Shown here: piece after piece, positions 22,453 through 29,888 of the stretch | Numbering within the stretch: position 1 is the stretch's first letter | Layout of the letters: every line of letters starts with the position of its first letter | DNA from: Lysobacterales bacterium | Lineage (GTDB): Bacteria; Pseudomonadota; Gammaproteobacteria; Xanthomonadales; SZUA-36 | Assembly: GCA_021648125.1 (NCBI GenBank) | Contig: JAKITK010000018.1 | Span: 1 to 51,892 of the forward strand | DNA: 51,892 bases | Direction of reading: 5' to 3' | The notes under the pieces: model-generated | What the model saw: the letters and a program-made list of their open reading frames with translations, nothing else | What the model was told of the DNA's origin: nothing | Database searches by the model: none | Translations under genes and position numbers: made by a program

Positions 22453-23814
22453 ATGAAACTCAATTTTAAACCCCTCATCATTGCTATGGCCTGTGTGCTC
22501 GCAAGCCCGGCTGTATTCGCTACCATTGGCTACAATAGCCACGGCATCGGCACCAAAAACAAAGCGATGGGTGGGGCTGGAATGGCCATACCGGAAGACG
22601 CTATCTCTATGGCAAACAACCCCGCCAGCCTAACTGAAGTTGGTGATGCCTTCGATTTCGGCATCGCGGTATTCTCTCCCGACCGTAGCTATAAGGCCTC
22701 TGCAAGTCAATTTAACGGGCAATTCGGCACCCTTACTCTAGGCCCTGATCAACAGACCAGCGCCCGGAAATACTTCGTTATCCCAACGCTGGCCGGCAGC
22801 TGGAAAATCGATGATGTCAGCGCCTGGGGCTTTGCCTTTTATGGTCGTGGTGGTATGAATAGCACTTGGGACCGTGGCTCCGCAAGCTTCGACCCAGACG
22901 GCCCTGGACCTTCCGGCCCGCGCACTTTCCCCGGTGTTTTTGGCGGCGGTGCTCCTACCAGCATTAACCTGATGCAAGCTCTTTTAGATTTGAGTTATGC
23001 GCGTAAAGTTGGTGAAAATACCTCTATCGGCGGTGCGCTTATATTAGCGGGGCAACAGTTTGAAGCCCGCGGCCTGAACTCTTTCGCGGGCTTTACCAAC
23101 ACCTTTAATGCCAGTGGCGGTACAGTTTTTCCACAAAACCTGTCCAATAACGGTGCCTCCTACTCTTTCGGTTACGGGCTGAAAGTGGGTTTCCACTCTA
23201 ATCTCAACGACAATTTCAGTCTGGCAGCCTCTTATACCACCAAACTGAACATGACCGAGTTTGATGAATACGCCGATCTGTTTGCCCAGAATGGTGGTTT
23301 TGATATCCCGGCAACATTTCGTGGTGGCGTTACTTTCAAAACTGGATCGGCCGCCTATAGTTTTGATCTGGAACACACCTGGTATTCAGATGTTGCCGCC
23401 GTTGGTAACCCAATGGCGAACCTGTTCAACTGCCCCGCAATTGCAGGACCCGCTGGTGATCTCGAAAGCTGCCTCGGTGGTCAACGCGGTGGTGGCTTTG
23501 GCTGGAACGATGTAACCGCCTATAAATTTGGTGGCCAATGGCAGGGCGACAGCGCTACCTATCGCGCGGGCTACAGCTATACCGACCAGCCCATAGATGG
23601 TGCCGATGTGACTTTCAATATCCTCGCACCGGGTGTCATTGAGCATCACTTTACTTTCGGTTTCACCAAACCACTGGCTAATGAGCGTGATTGGTCGATG
23701 GCATTTATGTATGCACCATCAAGCTCTGTTACAGCACCCAATAGCTTTGACCCAAGTCAGGACATCACAATTTCAATGAGCCAATGGGAAATTGAGTTCT
23801 CATACGGTTGGTAA
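22453..23814 (+). CDS. FadL/TodX/OmpP1-family outer membrane porin
   Basis: 453 residues with a signal peptide ending VFA (about residue 24). The mature N-terminus TIGYNSHGIGTKNKAMGGAGMA...NNPA is the FadL plug signature, and the protein ends in an aromatic residue after beta strands (IEFSYGW), as outer membrane barrels do. The family moves hydrophobic molecules across the outer membrane. Here it lies 82 bases after the sulfur regulator and may share its control; a hydrophobic sulfur substrate is possible but unproven. A perfect terminator follows. Confidence 0.88.
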   Translation: MKLNFKPLIIAMACVLASPAVFATIGYNSHGIGTKNKAMGGAGMAIPEDAISMANNPASLTEVGDAFDFGIAVFSPDRSYKASASQFNGQFGTLTLGPDQQTSARKYFVIPTLAGSWKIDDVSAWGFAFYGRGGMNSTWDRGSASFDPDGPGPSGPRTFPGVFGGGAPTSINLMQALLDLSYARKVGENTSIGGALILAGQQFEARGLNSFAGFTNTFNASGGTVFPQNLSNNGASYSFGYGLKVGFHSNLNDNFSLAASYTTKLNMTEFDEYADLFAQNGGFDIPATFRGGVTFKTGSAAYSFDLEHTWYSDVAAVGNPMANLFNCPAIAGPAGDLESCLGGQRGGGFGWNDVTAYKFGGQWQGDSATYRAGYSYTDQPIDGADVTFNILAPGVIEHHFTFGFTKPLANERDWSMAFMYAPSSSVTAPNSFDPSQDITISMSQWEIEFSYGW

Positions 23815-23835
23815 ATTCTAAATATGTAACTAGCC

Positions 23836-23862
23836 AAAACGCCCCGCTGGACGGGGCGTTTT
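23836..23862. terminator. perfect bidirectional-type terminator hairpin
   Basis: AAAACGCCCCG and its exact complement CGGGGCGTTTT flank a five-base loop, 21 bases after the FadL-type gene stop. The T-run at the end of the right arm fits an intrinsic terminator for the plus strand; the A-run gives the same on the minus strand. Confidence 0.85.
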
Positions 23863-23988
23863 GCTATCTTGGCATTACAAAACTATGCCGCGGAAACGAT
23901 GATTATTTCGTATCACCGAATCCAGAGGTATAATCGATTGATATCCACGCCTGCGTAGGGTCGCTTATCAAGCTTTTTACACGGGATA

Positions 23989-24010
23989 CTATTCAATAGC
24001 TATTCAATAG
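23989..24010 (+). repeat. tandem palindromic 11-mer in front of the rhodanese gene
   Basis: CTATTCAATAG occurs twice back to back, and each copy is itself an inverted repeat (CTATT-C-AATAG). The pair ends ten bases before the rhodanese ATG, directly at the ribosome-binding region. It could be an operator, an RNA structure hiding the ribosome site, or a slippage product. Confidence 0.6.
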
Positions 24011-24020
24011 GAGTCTATCC

Positions 24021-24668
24021 ATGAAGGCCATAATTACCGGCATTTCTTTTTCACTGCTTTTGCTTTTCACCACCGCGCTATCTGCTGATCCGGTTGGCAT
24101 CACCTCTAGCATGTCCTCGGTGGAAGTCATCCACCAAGGTAAACCCGTGAAAATTGAACGCAATCAGGATAATAAAAATACCATCGCCACGGATTACGCT
24201 ATTACTTCACGCGCCTGCCCGCCTTTTTGCATCAAGCCCATCAAGTTGGCACTAGGCGTTGAAACTATTGGCGAACTGGAAATGATTGATTACCTGGTAG
24301 CCGCCAGTAAACCCGGAAGCAATATTTTGGTGATTGATTCACGCACGCCAGATTGGGTTGCAAAGGGTACCATTCCAGGTTCAGTTAACCTTCCATGGAC
24401 ACTGCTAAAAGAAGACACCTCCGATCCGATTACAATTGCCACTATCCTTGAGGATCGTTTCGGTGCCATCGATGAGGATGAACTTTGGGACTTTTCCAAT
24501 GTTAAAACCCTGGTGCTGTACTGCAATGGCATGTGGTGTGGCCAGTCTCCGCGCAACATAATGACCTTGCTGAAGTACGGCTACCCGGCAGATAAAATAA
24601 AATGGTACCGCGGCGGTATGCAGAACTGGCACGCGCTGGGGCTGACCACGATTAAGAGTGCGAAATAA
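24021..24668 (+). CDS. exported rhodanese-like sulfurtransferase
   Basis: 215 residues with a Sec signal (cut after LSA, about residue 21). A C-P-P-F-C pair (66-70) precedes the rhodanese domain, which has LVIDSRTPDWVAKGTIPGSVNLPW (about 103-126) and the active loop YCNGMWCGQS with catalytic C168 and a second C173. Such periplasmic rhodaneses move sulfane sulfur, for example from thiosulfate or polysulfide to a thiol acceptor. It sits between the sox regulator/porin pair and the SoxW-like and persulfide dioxygenase genes. The twin palindromes just upstream suggest some specific control. Confidence 0.85.
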   Translation: MKAIITGISFSLLLLFTTALSADPVGITSSMSSVEVIHQGKPVKIERNQDNKNTIATDYAITSRACPPFCIKPIKLALGVETIGELEMIDYLVAASKPGSNILVIDSRTPDWVAKGTIPGSVNLPWTLLKEDTSDPITIATILEDRFGAIDEDELWDFSNVKTLVLYCNGMWCGQSPRNIMTLLKYGYPADKIKWYRGGMQNWHALGLTTIKSAK

Positions 24669-24710
24669 ACCGTCGCGAATTTTGCGTTCCCACTTAACTT
24701 GATTGACTTG

Positions 24711-24748
24711 ATATATATTTTGTACCACAATTAGGTATATATTGGTAC
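24711..24748. promoter_or_regulatory. paired direct repeats in front of parD
   Basis: TATATATTTTGTAC (24712-24725) and TATATATTGGTAC (24736-24748) lie about two helical turns apart, ending 14 bases before the parD start. A TTGACT at 24703 could be a -35 box. Ribbon-helix-helix antitoxins bind such repeats in front of their own operon. Confidence 0.5.
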
Positions 24749-24762
24749 TCGGAAGCGGCATT

Positions 24763-25005
24763 ATGGCTAAAAACACAAGCATTACATTGGGTGACCACTT
24801 TGATGGGTTTATAAGTGGCCAGCTTAGCAGTGGTCGTTTTAACTCTGCAAGCGAGGTAATTAGAGCTGCGCTAAGGTTGCTTGAAAACTCAGAAACGCGA
24901 CTTAAGACCTTGAGACAAATGCTGAACGAAGGTGAGCAAAGCGGTATTTCAGATTATAACTATGATGCTTTTATGGAAGAACTTGATAGTGAAAAGCATA
25001 GGTGA
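24763..25005 (+). CDS. parD: ParD-family antitoxin
   Basis: 80 residues. The ribbon-helix-helix start (KNTSITLGDHFDGFISGQLSSG) and the motif RFNSASEVIRAALRLLE are typical of ParD. The C-terminal half (LNEGEQSG to ELDSEKHR) is the flexible toxin-binding tail. The ATG at 24763 is used; a longer frame from 24742 would read through the operator repeat. It overlaps the toxin gene by four bases. The pair is AT-rich compared with its neighbours, as transferred modules often are. Confidence 0.88.
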   Translation: MAKNTSITLGDHFDGFISGQLSSGRFNSASEVIRAALRLLENSETRLKTLRQMLNEGEQSGISDYNYDAFMEELDSEKHR

Positions 25006-25304
25006 GCTCATTCGAGCTAACTAAAAAAGCCAAAAAAGACTTGAGATCAATTGCTAGATTTACTGAAAAAAGATGGGGGCGAGACCAGCGATTTTTGTAT
25101 ATTAAACAGTTTGACGATGCTTTTCATTTATTATCTAAAAACCCATCACTTGGTAAAGACTGTGAATACATTAAAAACGGTTACAGGAAATTTCCGCAAA
25201 GTAGCCATATAATTTTTTACTGCAAAGACGGAAAAAACAAAATTATTATAATTCGGATTCTTCACAAAAACATGGATGTTGAATCTAAGTTTTTGCACCC
25301 TTAA
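25002..25304 (+). CDS. parE: ParE/RelE-family toxin
   Basis: 100 residues, starting at GTG 25002 inside the end of parD (GTGA overlap). ParE features are ELTKKAKKDLRSIARFTEKRWG (about 5-26), LSKNPSLGKDCEYIKNGYRKFPQSSHIIFYC and the C-terminal IIIIRILHKNMDVESKF. ParE toxins usually poison DNA gyrase and RelE relatives cut mRNA; the sequence resembles ParE more. It is basic and complete, so the module is likely active. Confidence 0.87.
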   Translation: MSSFELTKKAKKDLRSIARFTEKRWGRDQRFLYIKQFDDAFHLLSKNPSLGKDCEYIKNGYRKFPQSSHIIFYCKDGKNKIIIIRILHKNMDVESKFLHP

Positions 25305-25393
25305 TAAACGGTATCACCGCAAAGCATTTCAAATATTATCGTAACTGCAAGCTTACAATACATAGCTGTAGCAAACATCCCTGTACCAGTTCG

Positions 25394-25888
25394 TTATGAG
25401 GAACACTCCGGCGGGTGTGCTACTAGCCAGTTACGGGCCTGTTTAACTGATTTATCCAGATAAAACTCGAAAAAATCACTGCCATCGTAACCGTTATGAC
25501 GCAGACCAACTTCTCTTCCGCAGCGATCTAGAAATAAAATACTAGGTGTGAACGGGTGACCATAGCGCTCAGCAAAGGCTGTTGCATCGACCGGCTTGCC
25601 AGCAAAATCGATAATTTCCGGACTGACATCCAGCTCCAGCTCGCGTAATATAACCCGCGCATCCCAGGCCCCGGATTTTGCCAATGGCAGCATTACGGTT
25701 TTCATCAGCGCGTTACAATACGGGCAGCTACTGCGGGTAATAATAAGCAGTATAATTCGCTCACCCCCGAGTAAAGTACGGGCATCGGCTGACAGATCTA
25801 TTACCTGCATATCCTCGCGCTCTAACGCTGAAAGGCTTGAAAAAAATAGCAGGCCGATAAAGCTTGCTGCCAACGCCACTAACTTCAC
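25394..25888 (-). CDS. exported thioredoxin-like protein, SoxW type
   Basis: 164 residues with a signal peptide (cut near LSA, about residue 21). The thioredoxin fold has the redox motif SSCPYCNALM (C55, C58), then DVSPEIIDFAGKPVDATAFAERYGHPFTPSILFLD with the cis-Pro (TPS). C127 and C162 are additional. This arrangement fits SoxW/thioredoxin SoxS-like proteins that keep SoxY or other periplasmic thiols reduced. It overlaps the upstream small gene by four bases and is transcribed away from the persulfide dioxygenase across site 3. Confidence 0.8.
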   Translation of the reverse strand: MKLVALAASFIGLLFFSSLSALEREDMQVIDLSADARTLLGGERIILLIITRSSCPYCNALMKTVMLPLAKSGAWDARVILRELELDVSPEIIDFAGKPVDATAFAERYGHPFTPSILFLDRCGREVGLRHNGYDGSDFFEFYLDKSVKQARNWLVAHPPECSS

Positions 25889-26121
25889 TGGTTTGTCTCC
25901 AGTAGATCAACAATTGAGTCAACAATATCATCTACATAAAGGTCGTGGAAAAAATGATCGGCACCGTCAACTTCCACTTCCTGTGGCTGTGTATCAGCAG
26001 TTACCCAGTCAGCGTTTATATTTAGCCCGTTAATTCCCAAAGTCACCGAGTCGGCGTATGCAAATTGCCCAAATAACACACTGCACCATAACGCAAAAGC
26101 ATGTAATTTTAGAAACTTCAT
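25885..26121 (-). CDS. short exported protein, possibly an internally deleted alpha/beta hydrolase
   Basis: 78 residues with a signal peptide (cut after AYA, about residue 23). The mature part begins SVTLGINGLNINADW, like the N-terminus of exported alpha/beta hydrolases, and ends VDGADHFFHDLYVDDIVDSIVDLLE, like the catalytic-His end of the same fold (GADHFF). The whole middle, including any nucleophile, is missing. An in-frame internal deletion would explain this, but it could also be a genuine small protein. It is coupled to the SoxW-like gene by an ATGA overlap and lies 15 bases from the candidate operator site 3. Confidence 0.6.
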   Translation of the reverse strand: MKFLKLHAFALWCSVLFGQFAYADSVTLGINGLNINADWVTADTQPQEVEVDGADHFFHDLYVDDIVDSIVDLLETNQ

Positions 26122-26135
26122 AATACAATCCAGAT

Positions 26136-26162
26136 GTTTAGATTAGTTTATTGTAATATAAC
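26136..26162. promoter_or_regulatory. candidate persulfide-regulator operator, site 3
   Basis: On the minus strand the core is TTATATTACAATAAACTAAT, matching site 1 at 19 of 27 positions. It lies between divergent genes, 42 bases from the persulfide dioxygenase start and 14 bases from the small exported gene. ATTA and TAAT half-sites are inverted eight bases apart. Control by the ArsR protein at 22029 is inferred. Confidence 0.6.
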
Positions 26163-26204
26163 TACTGTTGAATCGTAAGCAATCCTCTGCTTTATAGGTA
26201 TTTT

Positions 26205-27098
26205 ATGAGTGTAACCGTTAAAGAATTCTTTGAGCCACAGACCAATACCTTTGCTTATGTGGTCAGCGATGATGCCAGCGGCAAGGCGGCAATCATCGAT
26301 CCTGTGTGGTTATATAGCCATGCCTGCGGCAACACCCGCCAAGATTTTGCCAAACAGTTACTCGAGTACTCCCGTGCCAAGGAGCTGGATATTGAGTGGA
26401 TTATCGAAACCCACGCGCATGCCGACCACCTCACCGCTGCGGCCTGGCTAAGGCAGGAAACCGGAGCAAAAATTGGCATTGGCAAAGGTGTTACCGAAGT
26501 TCAAAAAACTTTCAAAATCCTATACGATCTCGAACCGGACTTCGCGGTAGACGGCTCCCAGTTCGACCACCTTTTTAGCGATAACGAAACCTTTATGCTC
26601 GGAGAAACTGAAGTAACCGCACTGCATACCCCCGGCCATACCAATGACTCCATGACCTATGTTTTCGCGGGCAACGCCTTTATTGGTGACACCCTATTTA
26701 TGCCGGACTACGGTTCAGCACGGTGTGATTTTCCCGGCGGCAGTGCCGGTACACTATTTGATTCCATCCAGCGTATCCACGCCCTTCCGCAGGAAACCAA
26801 GTTATATATGTGTCATGACTACCCACCACAGGGTCGTGGTCCGGAATGTGTTACTACCGTCGCTATTTCCCGCGAAACCAATAAACATACCCGCACTGGT
26901 ATTAGCCGGGAAGACTTCATCACTATGCGTGAAAAGCGCGATGCCCAACTGGGTATGCCTAAACTAATTTGGCCTTCACTACAGGTGAATATTCGCGCAG
27001 GCGAGCCCCCAGCCGCCGCAGCCAATGGTGCTACCTACCTAAAGGCACCCTTTAATCTGGATATTGCTGGATTACTGGAATCAGCTAAAACTAAATGA
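26205..27098 (+). CDS. persulfide dioxygenase, Blh/ETHE1-like
   Basis: 297 residues, cytoplasmic. The metallo-beta-lactamase fold carries THAHADH (H70, H72, D74, H75), HTPGHTNDS (H145), GDTLF (D162) and MCHDY (H204); the two-His-one-Asp iron site of persulfide dioxygenases is H70, H145 or H204 type ligands, with exact assignment uncertain by eye. SARCDFPGGSAGTLFDSI and the closing LIWPSLQVNIRAGEPP match the Blh (beta-lactamase-like hydrolase) group controlled by BigR. It oxidises glutathione persulfide to sulfite. Candidate operator site 3 lies directly upstream. Confidence 0.9.
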   Translation: MSVTVKEFFEPQTNTFAYVVSDDASGKAAIIDPVWLYSHACGNTRQDFAKQLLEYSRAKELDIEWIIETHAHADHLTAAAWLRQETGAKIGIGKGVTEVQKTFKILYDLEPDFAVDGSQFDHLFSDNETFMLGETEVTALHTPGHTNDSMTYVFAGNAFIGDTLFMPDYGSARCDFPGGSAGTLFDSIQRIHALPQETKLYMCHDYPPQGRGPECVTTVAISRETNKHTRTGISREDFITMREKRDAQLGMPKLIWPSLQVNIRAGEPPAAAANGATYLKAPFNLDIAGLLESAKTK

Positions 27099-27145
27099 CG
27101 GAATTTACCCCGTTTTCTGCTATTCATTCTTTCAAGCTCTTCTGT

Positions 27146-29329
27146 TTATAAAGAGACAAAAACACCATACATACTGGGGGCACCACCGTTACCACCCAAA
27201 GTTACCAGACCAGCTGCAAAGCTTCGACTATAGACATTCAAAACCCGATCGGTGTTGGTGATCTTATCACCTGTATCAGTCCAACCGTCCATCCAGGCTG
27301 GCCTACCCGCTACACTATTTACATGAGCCACATATACCATTACATCACGGTCAACTGTAAAGCTTATAAAAGCACTACCAGTGCTGTTCTTATCATCATT
27401 GGCCGTACGCAAATAATTCACCTCGTCATAAAACACTGGAAAACCGCCGTAGGTATAGCTTCGGTCAATATAGACCAGACTACCACTACTCAAATTACTC
27501 CATTGATAGCTAGTTGGAAATGTATTGGTGACTTGAATCTTGCTACCTTTTTTTCCATCATCAAAACTGTCAGCAAATATCAAGTCGGTAACAACTTCAA
27601 TTGCGCCTGGATCTGGATATTCCCCACTAAATATCAAGTTGACTGGATCACCACTATTCCAGCTAATGGTTTTATTGACTGTAATTTGATTGGTAGATAT
27701 ATTTGTAATGCGTACTGGTGCATTAAGACCAATTATAATTTCATCACCATTAATCAATCCGAGACCATCAGAGAAGTATCCCGCATCAGCTACTGTTATA
27801 ACAGTAGCATTAGAGCCACTACTTGTCGTATCCGTTAAATTCCCTCCTTTGTCGATACACTCACTATCAGATTTCATTGACACTGCATTACGCACCACCT
27901 CCCTAATACTTAACGCCGTATCAAGAAGACTCAATGACCCATCAAATTCAGGTATAACAGGCATTTCATCAACAAAGCTAGGGTTTACCTGAGCATTATT
28001 ATTAATTAATGACGGATTATTGTTTTCGTAGTAGCTTAAATTTTTAACGCCAGTAACTTCAGCATATATTTTTTGGTCAGAGGCGGAGGCATCTTTAGCA
28101 ATGCAATTGTATGTTACTTTATTGTTTAGCAGTTGGTTACCATAATATCTGTCTAAAGAAAAAAATTGAAACTCTACATTTGAACTCGCATTATGCGCAG
28201 CCAGTCGAGCTTTGTAGACGATATTATTTTTGAATATGTTCCCAGTTGGCGCTGGTTCTTCGTTATTATAAGCTTGGAATCTCCATATGGGGCCGCCGAA
28301 GCTATAATAGGTATTGTTATAAATTTTATTGTTAATGGGTGACCCCTTTCCAGAGCCTACTGTTGAAGCCATTGCTTCATAAGCACCATTCATAAATATA
28401 TTTTTCCTTATGATTTGATTTTCACCTGCAATATTAGTCATCGCAACACGAGGATTATCAACACTCTCTGGTGTGTTCAAAAAAATATTTTCTTCAATAA
28501 GGTTGCCTCGACCATTTCTAACGGATAGTGTTCGGTTTCCAACTCGATCACCTGGCTGTATATCTCCTTGCTCCCAGGTAAAGGCAGGTCCAGTATAAAC
28601 ACCCCAGTCATTATCATATATGTTTTTACGAAATATATTATAACTCCCTTCAATAATCCCCAGGTCATGTCCAGACCGCCTGAATAAATTACCCTGGACT
28701 AAGTTATAATTATTATCTGGGTCTATCCATATAATGGAACCAGAATCGCCATGAATTCCTCCCCAAGGAAATTTATCCCATGTGCCATTTTCAGAAATTA
28801 CATTATCCAGGATTTTGTTATATTTCGACTTATTCCTAAAAGAAATAGCCGAATAGCCTTTCGACCTTTCAAACACAGAGTTCTTGAGGATACAGTATTG
28901 AGAGTTATTAAATAGAACCCATCCGTTAAATGTACTGCTCCTATAATTTGCCAATCCATCTGCCCTAATTCCATCAATTGTAATGTAACTTAGATCAGTC
29001 AAATCTATAAGAAAGGGAGCCAATCTGCGAGTAGATCGAAACTCTGGTTTATTGTTCATATCGTTCGCTTCATAAACGATACGGGTTGACTCAGAATTAC
29101 CTGATACCGCAGGCCTTATCAGTGCATCCACATATATACCCGAAAGTAATTTGGCTGTATCACCTGGCCTAAGTTGCGCGTTAGCATAATCAAGACTCCA
29201 GGGACTATTTATCGTACCAGCTCCTGTACCGCCGTTAGGTGCTATATAATAAACAGCTGCATAAACACTACTGAACCCTATAGGAGAAATAAAAATTATA
29301 GCTAGAAAAACATTCCTCAATAACACCAT
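27146..29329 (-). CDS. large exported right-handed beta-helix protein
   Basis: 727 residues with a signal peptide (cut after VYA). YYIAPNGGTGAGTINSPW is the usual opening of secreted parallel beta-helix proteins; Asn-rich coils (ILKNSVFERS, YNKILDNVIS, YNLVQGNLFRRSG, NLIEENIF, NQIIRKNIF, NNKIYNNTYY) run from about 130 to 400. A separate C-terminal domain (about 590-727), with FTVDRDVMVYVAHV and LVTLGGNGG, looks like the beta-sandwich found at the end of many secreted polysaccharide-active proteins. A pectate-lyase-like or polysaccharide-binding role is plausible; no catalytic residues can be assigned. It is clearly more AT-rich than both neighbours. Confidence 0.75.
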   Translation of the reverse strand: MVLLRNVFLAIIFISPIGFSSVYAAVYYIAPNGGTGAGTINSPWSLDYANAQLRPGDTAKLLSGIYVDALIRPAVSGNSESTRIVYEANDMNNKPEFRSTRRLAPFLIDLTDLSYITIDGIRADGLANYRSSTFNGWVLFNNSQYCILKNSVFERSKGYSAISFRNKSKYNKILDNVISENGTWDKFPWGGIHGDSGSIIWIDPDNNYNLVQGNLFRRSGHDLGIIEGSYNIFRKNIYDNDWGVYTGPAFTWEQGDIQPGDRVGNRTLSVRNGRGNLIEENIFLNTPESVDNPRVAMTNIAGENQIIRKNIFMNGAYEAMASTVGSGKGSPINNKIYNNTYYSFGGPIWRFQAYNNEEPAPTGNIFKNNIVYKARLAAHNASSNVEFQFFSLDRYYGNQLLNNKVTYNCIAKDASASDQKIYAEVTGVKNLSYYENNNPSLINNNAQVNPSFVDEMPVIPEFDGSLSLLDTALSIREVVRNAVSMKSDSECIDKGGNLTDTTSSGSNATVITVADAGYFSDGLGLINGDEIIIGLNAPVRITNISTNQITVNKTISWNSGDPVNLIFSGEYPDPGAIEVVTDLIFADSFDDGKKGSKIQVTNTFPTSYQWSNLSSGSLVYIDRSYTYGGFPVFYDEVNYLRTANDDKNSTGSAFISFTVDRDVMVYVAHVNSVAGRPAWMDGWTDTGDKITNTDRVLNVYSRSFAAGLVTLGGNGGAPSMYGVFVSL

Positions 29330-29795
29330 TTTTACCTCAACACTACTGTCACATTCACTGTATAACCATTTGATTAGGATCTACAAGCCTGCAGAGACGC
29401 GGATATCCTCGAAATAGAGCCGTCTACCTCTTTTTAAACAATTGCGCTAGTTTAGAGTATAGGAAGCATCAAAGTTATATTACCATAAGCTTGCACCTAT
29501 TGGAGTTAATTCACCGTGAATTATCTCAAGAGTTATGTGGTAAAAACTGAACTCTGCTCCTTTACCACTCCATTTTCGCCAACACCCATGGTAGGGCCAA
29601 AAAACTCATATCACTTCCAGATTAGAAACAGCGGGTCAGCATGGCCAGCTGGTTTGGAGTTTTTAACCTACCCGTCAATATCTAGCCCTAGTGGTTTTCA
29701 GAAATCTCCATCAACACCCTGATTGGTTGTGTCGTAATGACAGTAGTTGCCAAAAAAACTGGCGCCCGGACAGCTGAACACCTTCTCAATACTTA
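29330..29795. other. intergenic stretch with an inverted repeat and a doubtful small frame
   Basis: The 3' half contains TAATTCAC and GTGAATTA as an inverted repeat (29507-29523, one-base spacer). A GTG-initiated frame of 68 codons (29516-29722) starts inside it, rich in Ser/Pro and without a family; I do not call it a gene. The stretch should hold the promoter of the beta-helix gene on the minus strand. Confidence 0.4.
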
Positions 29796-29830
29796 GGCGG
29801 CCTGCGCGCAGGGCCGCCGGGGCTTTTTTT
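29796..29830 (+). terminator. strong plus-strand terminator
   Basis: GGCGGCCTGC pairs with GCAGGGCCGCC (one extra G), followed by GGGGC and seven T. No plus-strand gene is recognised in the 2.7 kb before it, so it ends either an unrecognised transcript or a remnant, or acts as an attenuator for the GTPase gene 59 bases on. Confidence 0.75.
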
Positions 29831-29888
29831 CGTGTACCTGCCTGACGTATAATTGACTTAATTTTAAGCGCAAGGATACACAGTCAGC

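Noticed and set aside
29516-29722. 68-codon GTG frame in the gap before the GTPase
   Set aside because: The best ribosome site is 13 bases away, the start is inside an inverted repeat and the composition is not gene-like. Kept only as part of the intergenic note.
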